Source: Myoxocephalus aenaeus
Taxonomy: Eukaryota > Chordata > Actinopteri > Perciformes > Cottidae
Direction of reading: 5' to 3'
DNA length: 64,000 bases
Assembly: GCA_038501785.1 (NCBI GenBank)
Contig: JBAMJR010000078.1
Coordinates: 267,501-331,500 of the forward strand
Positions 59,912 to 64,000 of the stretch are shown here, one piece after another. The notes below the pieces were generated by a model. It was not told where the DNA came from and did not search any database. It was given only the letters and a program-made list of their open reading frames with translations. Position 1 is the stretch's first letter. The number at the start of each line of letters is the position of its first letter. Made by a program: the position numbers and the translations under genes.

Positions 59912-60640
59912 TAGACTGTATATAAGAAATGTACGTTGTCATCGGGCTAACCCTAAGCCCGCCCTAATTTAATTTATATTCTGCTTTATGGTCTGTTTGA
60001 CTCTAAATGACCATAATCTACTAAATGAACATCATGCTGTATTGAAGAAGACTTGAAACTAGAGATTGAGACATAAACTCATGTTTACAATGTTTACTGA
60101 GGGAATACATCAAGAGAGAAGTAGAGTCATTTATATAGACTTCTATACAACCAGAGGAGTCACCCCCTGGTGGTCAGGAGAGAGAATGCAGCTTTAACAC
60201 ATGAAGCATAGACTTCTATACAACCAGAGGAGTCACCCCTGGTGGTCAGGACAGAGAATGCAGCTTTAACACATGAAGCATAGACTTCTATACAACCAGA
60301 GGAGTCGCCCCCTGGTGGTCAGGAGAGAGAATGCAGCTTTAACACATGAAGCATAGACTTCTATACAACCAGAGGAGTCAACCCCTGGTGGTCAGGAGAG
60401 AGAATGCAGCTTTAACACATGAAGCATAGACTTCTATACAACCAGAGGGGTCACCCCTGGTGGTCAGGACAGAGAATGCAGCTTTAACACATGAAGCATA
60501 GACTTCTATACAACCAGAGGAGTCGCCCCCTGGTGGTCAGGAGAGAGAATGCAGCTTTAACACATGAAGCATAGACTTCTATACAACCAGAGGAGTCGCC
60601 CCCTGCTGGTCAGTGGAGAGAATGCAAGTTTTAGGACACT
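59912..60640 (-). repeat. 4.8-kb dispersed repeat, reverse copy with seven tandem units
   Basis: The body at 59912-60135 (GACTGTATATAAGAAATGTA, GAAGACTTGAAACTAGAGAT, AAACTCATGTTTACAATGTT) is inverted relative to 6298-6735. It is followed by seven units of 72-73 bases (TAGACTTCTATACAACCAGA and on to CAGCTTTAACACATGAAGCA). Units are much more alike than those at 4.8 kb, so this expansion is younger or homogenised. Confidence 0.88.
60159..60609 (-). promoter_or_regulatory. Seven CTCF-like core motifs, reverse orientation
   Basis: GTCRCCCCCTGSTGG at 60159, 60304, 60522 and 60595; one-base-shorter GTCACCCCTGGTGG at 60232 and 60450; GTCAACCCCTGGTGG at 60377. Read on the minus strand the best are CCACCAGGGGGCGAC. 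They match the CTCF core by motif only. Confidence 0.4.
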
Positions 60641-61447
60641 TCACTCGCCGGGTTACGATGCATCTCTTTAGATCAACCCACCTCCCTGTAAAGGAATACA
60701 TCGAGTCCGGAGCAGTGCTTTATTTCAAAACAAAAAGGATGCTATTAAGTCCATTTTCCTCAACATAACCTCTCAACTTCTACTACACGGTGAGTATAGC
60801 ACGCCTTCCTACCTTCATTTTATTTCTGCGACAGTGATCATAGGATGAAAAATGTTCTTAACTCAAAACAACCATCCCTAACCCTAACCATACGGATGTG
60901 GCTGTATCGGGTCCAGAGCTGCCTGCCCTGGCTAATCGGGAACAGAGAGAGAGAGCAAGGTTCACCCTGACGTCTGTGGAAACGATGCTGGTAGTGGGAG
61001 GTTCACGGAGATAACGGCCTATGGCCGGCATGCATGGAATGGCTAATTAGTTTGCTGTTTAATCTGCAGCATCTTTGCCGAGGAGGAACGTTTTATTGTC
61101 GACGTGACACTTTACGCACCGTAACCTTTGTGGATCTCACTTCAGATGCATGGTCTGGCCTGCCGTTTCCTTCTGTATATCCTTAATGTTCATTACATCG
61201 TAAAGCGGTCTCACTAGACGGGAGAGAACCTGGTGTGCAAGGAGGGAAATCATCAAGTCCCACAGTGCAGAAATATGTCTTATACACAGACAAGAGGCAC
61301 AACTGTTTGAAGTGAGTTGCAGTTAGTGCCGTTGTTATCTCCACCTGGAGGATCATGCAATCCGTCACGTGTGTGTGTTCGTCCGTCTGTCCACGGCTAA
61401 CCTCACATTCTGCTGCAGCAAACTGCATAATATTTGCGGCAGCCATG
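60641..61447. other. Unique sequence
   Basis: No feature recognised apart from a short CCCTAACCCTAACC word near 60873. Confidence 0.5.
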
Positions 61448-62030
61448 TAGCACATTTAGCACATTTAGCAATGGGCACATTCAGCACATTTAGCAATGGG
61501 CACATTCAGCACATTTAGCAATGGGCACATTCAGCACATTTAGCAATGAGCACATTTAGCACATTTAGCAATGGGCACATTTAGCACATTTAGCGCATTT
61601 AGCAATGGGCATATTTAGCACATTTAGCAATGGGCACATTTAGCACATTTAGCGCATTTAGCAATGGTCATATTTAGCACATTTAGCAATGGGAACATTT
61701 AGCACATTTAGCAATGGGCACATTTAGCACATTTAGCGCATTTAGCAATGGGCATATTTAGCACATTTAGCAATGGGCACATTCAGCACATTTAGCAATG
61801 AGCACATTAAGGGCATTTAGCAATGTCCACATTTAGCACATTTAGCAACGGGCACATTTAGCACATTTAGCAATGGGCACATTTAGCACATTTAGCGCAT
61901 TTAGCAATGGGCACATTTAGCACATTTAGCGCATTTAGCAATGGTCATATTTAGCACATTTAGCAATGGGCACATTTAGCACATTTAGCAATGGGCCCAT
62001 TTAGCACATTTAGCAATGGGCACATTTAAC
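61448..62030. repeat. Composite 25-bp minisatellite with 9-bp sub-repeats
   Basis: About 20 units of CACATTTAGCACATTTAGCA plus ATGGG. Several units carry an additional GCATTTAGC, giving 34-bp variants at irregular places (for example near 61590, 61650, 61735, 61890 and 61930). The inner unit ACATTTAGC is itself duplicated in every unit. Confidence 0.95.
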
Positions 62031-62939
62031 CCATTGCTTGCATACATTCAATCACACAACACAGCAGTGGTTGTTGCAGACACACGTGACAGAGATCTGA
62101 ACTTTACTGAACGCACCTTTCTAGTTGCTCTCAATATGTACAGCCGTCACCACAGGGAGTTGAGCGTCAAGGCAGCCGGAGCCTCTGATCATAATTATGT
62201 CCTCTCTATTCTATTTCAGGGATTTGAGGCACGTCTCTTGTACTCCATTTTCACCGGCATCGTTCCCTTTGTCATCTTCCTGCAGCTATTTTTACTTCCT
62301 CTCGTTTGAACAGTGCAGAGTGCAGAGTTGCAGACTGATGCAAAACAGGAGCGTGAGATGAGATAATGGTGTTTGGCATTGTTTTCTTACACCGGTCTGG
62401 ATCGTCTGCATTAGTGCTGTTAACCTCTGCCGTTTGAAATTAGCCTTGTACAACTGAGAGCGCTAGCCAAGCACGCTGTTAAATGTACCAGTCTTGTACT
62501 CTCCTCACATATGGCCACAGAAAAGGTTTCTGCAGAACGTGTGTCCCCTGCCGTACTGCTGCTGAATTAAACGGTGCCATGACTCAAACACCAATAGTCC
62601 AAATGATGTCCCAATGGACCAAGAGCACATTTGTCTGTCGACAGGTTATGGCGGAAACAAACAGCCATTGTTCCGAAGGCCCATCGCTCCGTAAATACAA
62701 AGGTTTTGTGAAGGAGATGAAGCACATGGCTGAATATTATACAAATACAAAAATATGTCCTACCTTCCCAGTCATGGTATTGTTGTTCCCACCATGGCAA
62801 AGGCAGAACCCGCCTTTTTCTGCCTCGTTTGGGCTTACCCTGATATTCTGACCCTAAACCCAAACTAATCTTACTCTCCCCATACCTAAACCTAACTAGC
62901 TCCACCAACGAAGGCAACGGGTAAGAGGAGGCGGAGGAA
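62031..62939. other. Unique sequence
   Basis: Frames at 62016-62309 and 62483-62851 have no recognisable product. Confidence 0.5.
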
Positions 62940-63165
62940 TGATCCACCACTGTCATTTTTTGGGAGTGGGTCGAGTTGGGAGTTAAACCACTTTTGGGTC
63001 CGTTCTGGGCTCCAGTAGAAACATGGCATAGGAACATGGCGGACGCCAGAAAGAGGACCGACTCCCTGGTTGATAGGAAGGGCTCAGGCTAAGCTTACAT
63101 GAATACTATGTAACACTATGAAAACATAGTGCTGAACACTTATTCCATTTTTGCTAATACAAATT
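62940..63165 (+). repeat. Probable high-copy teleost dispersed repeat
   Basis: TAGAAACATGGCATAGGAAC, AACATGGCGGACGCC and AGAGGACCGACTCCC in order, then CACTATGAAAACATAGTG and TATTCCATTTTTGCTAATAC, resemble a repeat I recall from many fish introns. No other copy in this window. Confidence 0.4.
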
Positions 63166-63186
63166 TGCAAAATACGTAGAAATGTA

Positions 63187-63475
63187 CGTGGCTCAGTGGT
63201 GAGCAGGGTTGTCCTTGAGAGGATCGGCGGTTCAAAACCCGGCTCCGCTAGTTTCCATGTCGATGTGTCCTTGGGCAGACGCTTAACCCCAAAATGTCTC
63301 CCTTAGCTGTGCCTACGGTGTATGAATGTGTTTATGAATGTTAGCTAGTCCTGATGGGCGGGAGGCTCGTCCCATCGGTGTGTGAATGATGTCATGTAGT
63401 GTTTAAGCGCTTTGAGTGGTCAGAAGACTAGAAAATGACTATACAAGTACAGGTCCATTTACCATTTACGTAATA
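63187..63475 (+). mobile_element. tRNA-derived SINE, near full length
   Basis: Head with A-box-like TGGCTCAGTGG (63189-63199) and B-box-like GGTTCAAAACC (63229-63239), spaced as in tRNA genes. Body GTCCTTGGGCAGACGCTTAA, tail TTTAAGCGCTTTGAGTGGTC, and 3' end CAAGTACAGGTCCATTTACC. Same family as 29958-30256 and 47395-47563. Confidence 0.88.
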
Positions 63476-64000
63476 AATAAAGTATGACTGTGACATACAC
63501 AAAATATACAAAATAATTCCCCTTAAAATCGCAGTAAGTCTATGATTTTCTTATTCAAACCCATTCCTGCAATAAGAAGAATTTCCCTGATTTATACGGG
63601 CAATCTCTCAGCATTCTTTTCTTAAAGCATCAGCGGACAAGAGTAGTTCCAATCGATAAATCCGCCTCGCAGACGGGATGCTACCTGGCAAAGGCCTCGG
63701 GGTCCTCAGAATGAGGAGCGACCATAGCTCTGCTGCTGTCTGCAGCCTACAGTCCTGTGTTTATCTGAGGCCACAACAAGGCGTGCAGTTGGCAGAGTGG
63801 GAGGAACAGCTTGTGAAAACTGCATGTTGAATAATTGATTGGGTACATAAAGCATGGATGTGGAAGAAAAGGTGGAGGAGGGAGGGAGGGAAGGAAGCAG
63901 CCCACTGGAACGATAAATAAATCCACGCATTACAGTGAAGCCTAACCATCACTTTCCCTCTACTTGTCCCTCTGATGCTTTCTCTCCCAACTCCCACTCA
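63476..64000. other. Unique sequence to the window end
   Basis: Nothing recognised apart from a short GGAGGGAGGGAGG run near 63876. The two overlapping minus frames at 63706-63997 have no recognisable product. Confidence 0.5.

Overview
This window looks like non-coding DNA from a ray-finned (teleost) fish, probably a percomorph. The inference rests on repeat content: Tc1-like and hAT transposons, a degraded PIF/Harbinger transposase, CR1/L2-type LINE 3' ends, tRNA-headed SINEs whose tails read AAGYRCTTTGAGTGGTC-like, long CA/TG and TA microsatellites, and many minisatellites. I find no intact host protein-coding gene, no rRNA and no stand-alone tRNA gene. Nearly all open frames are chance frames, or are forced open by tandem repeats whose period is a multiple of three. 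The window is best read as intergenic or deep intronic sequence.

Layout. 1-1078: 29-bp minisatellite, cut by the window edge. 3.0-3.8 kb: truncated copy of a palindromic DNA element whose full-length copy lies at 40.6-41.6 kb. 4.8-6.7 kb: dispersed repeat with a tandem core, split by a 1,286-bp hAT element with an exact 8-bp target duplication. 7.55-8.03 kb: 24-bp minisatellite. 10.3-11.2 kb: LINE 3' end. 13.6, 18.5 and 55.6 kb: three copies of a GC-rich MITE with TA target sites. 14.5, 37.4 and 46.7 kb: three copies of a retroelement-like repeat. 16.0-16.8, 30.0, 47.4 and 63.2 kb: LTR-like and SINE pieces. 20.5 and 23.5 kb: two copies of a TG-bearing repeat. 30.8-32.6 kb: GC-rich block with a 130-bp inverted duplication that has no mismatch. 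32.7-33.5 kb: palindromic Tc1 derivative inside a TA microsatellite. 40.1-43.8 kb: nested fossils (Harbinger transposase with an in-frame 15-bp repeat, palindromic element, Tc1 end, LINE within a minisatellite). 48.6 kb: palindromic MITE with two 110-bp arms free of mismatches. 53.0-53.8 kb: internally deleted Tc1-like element. 58.3-59.0 kb: MITE-like GC-rich segment. 59.9-60.6 kb: opposite-orientation copy of the 4.8-kb repeat with seven tandem units. 61.4-62.0 kb: composite 25-bp minisatellite.

How the parts relate. There is no pathway here. The interest is structural: several fold-back elements, nested insertions with readable target duplications, and a repeat whose unit contains a CTCF-like core motif, in forward orientation at 5-6 kb and reverse at 60 kb. 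Between repeats there are unique stretches rich in homeodomain-type TAATTA words that could hold conserved regulatory DNA; only an alignment could show this. Family assignments come from recognition of motifs, not from a database search.
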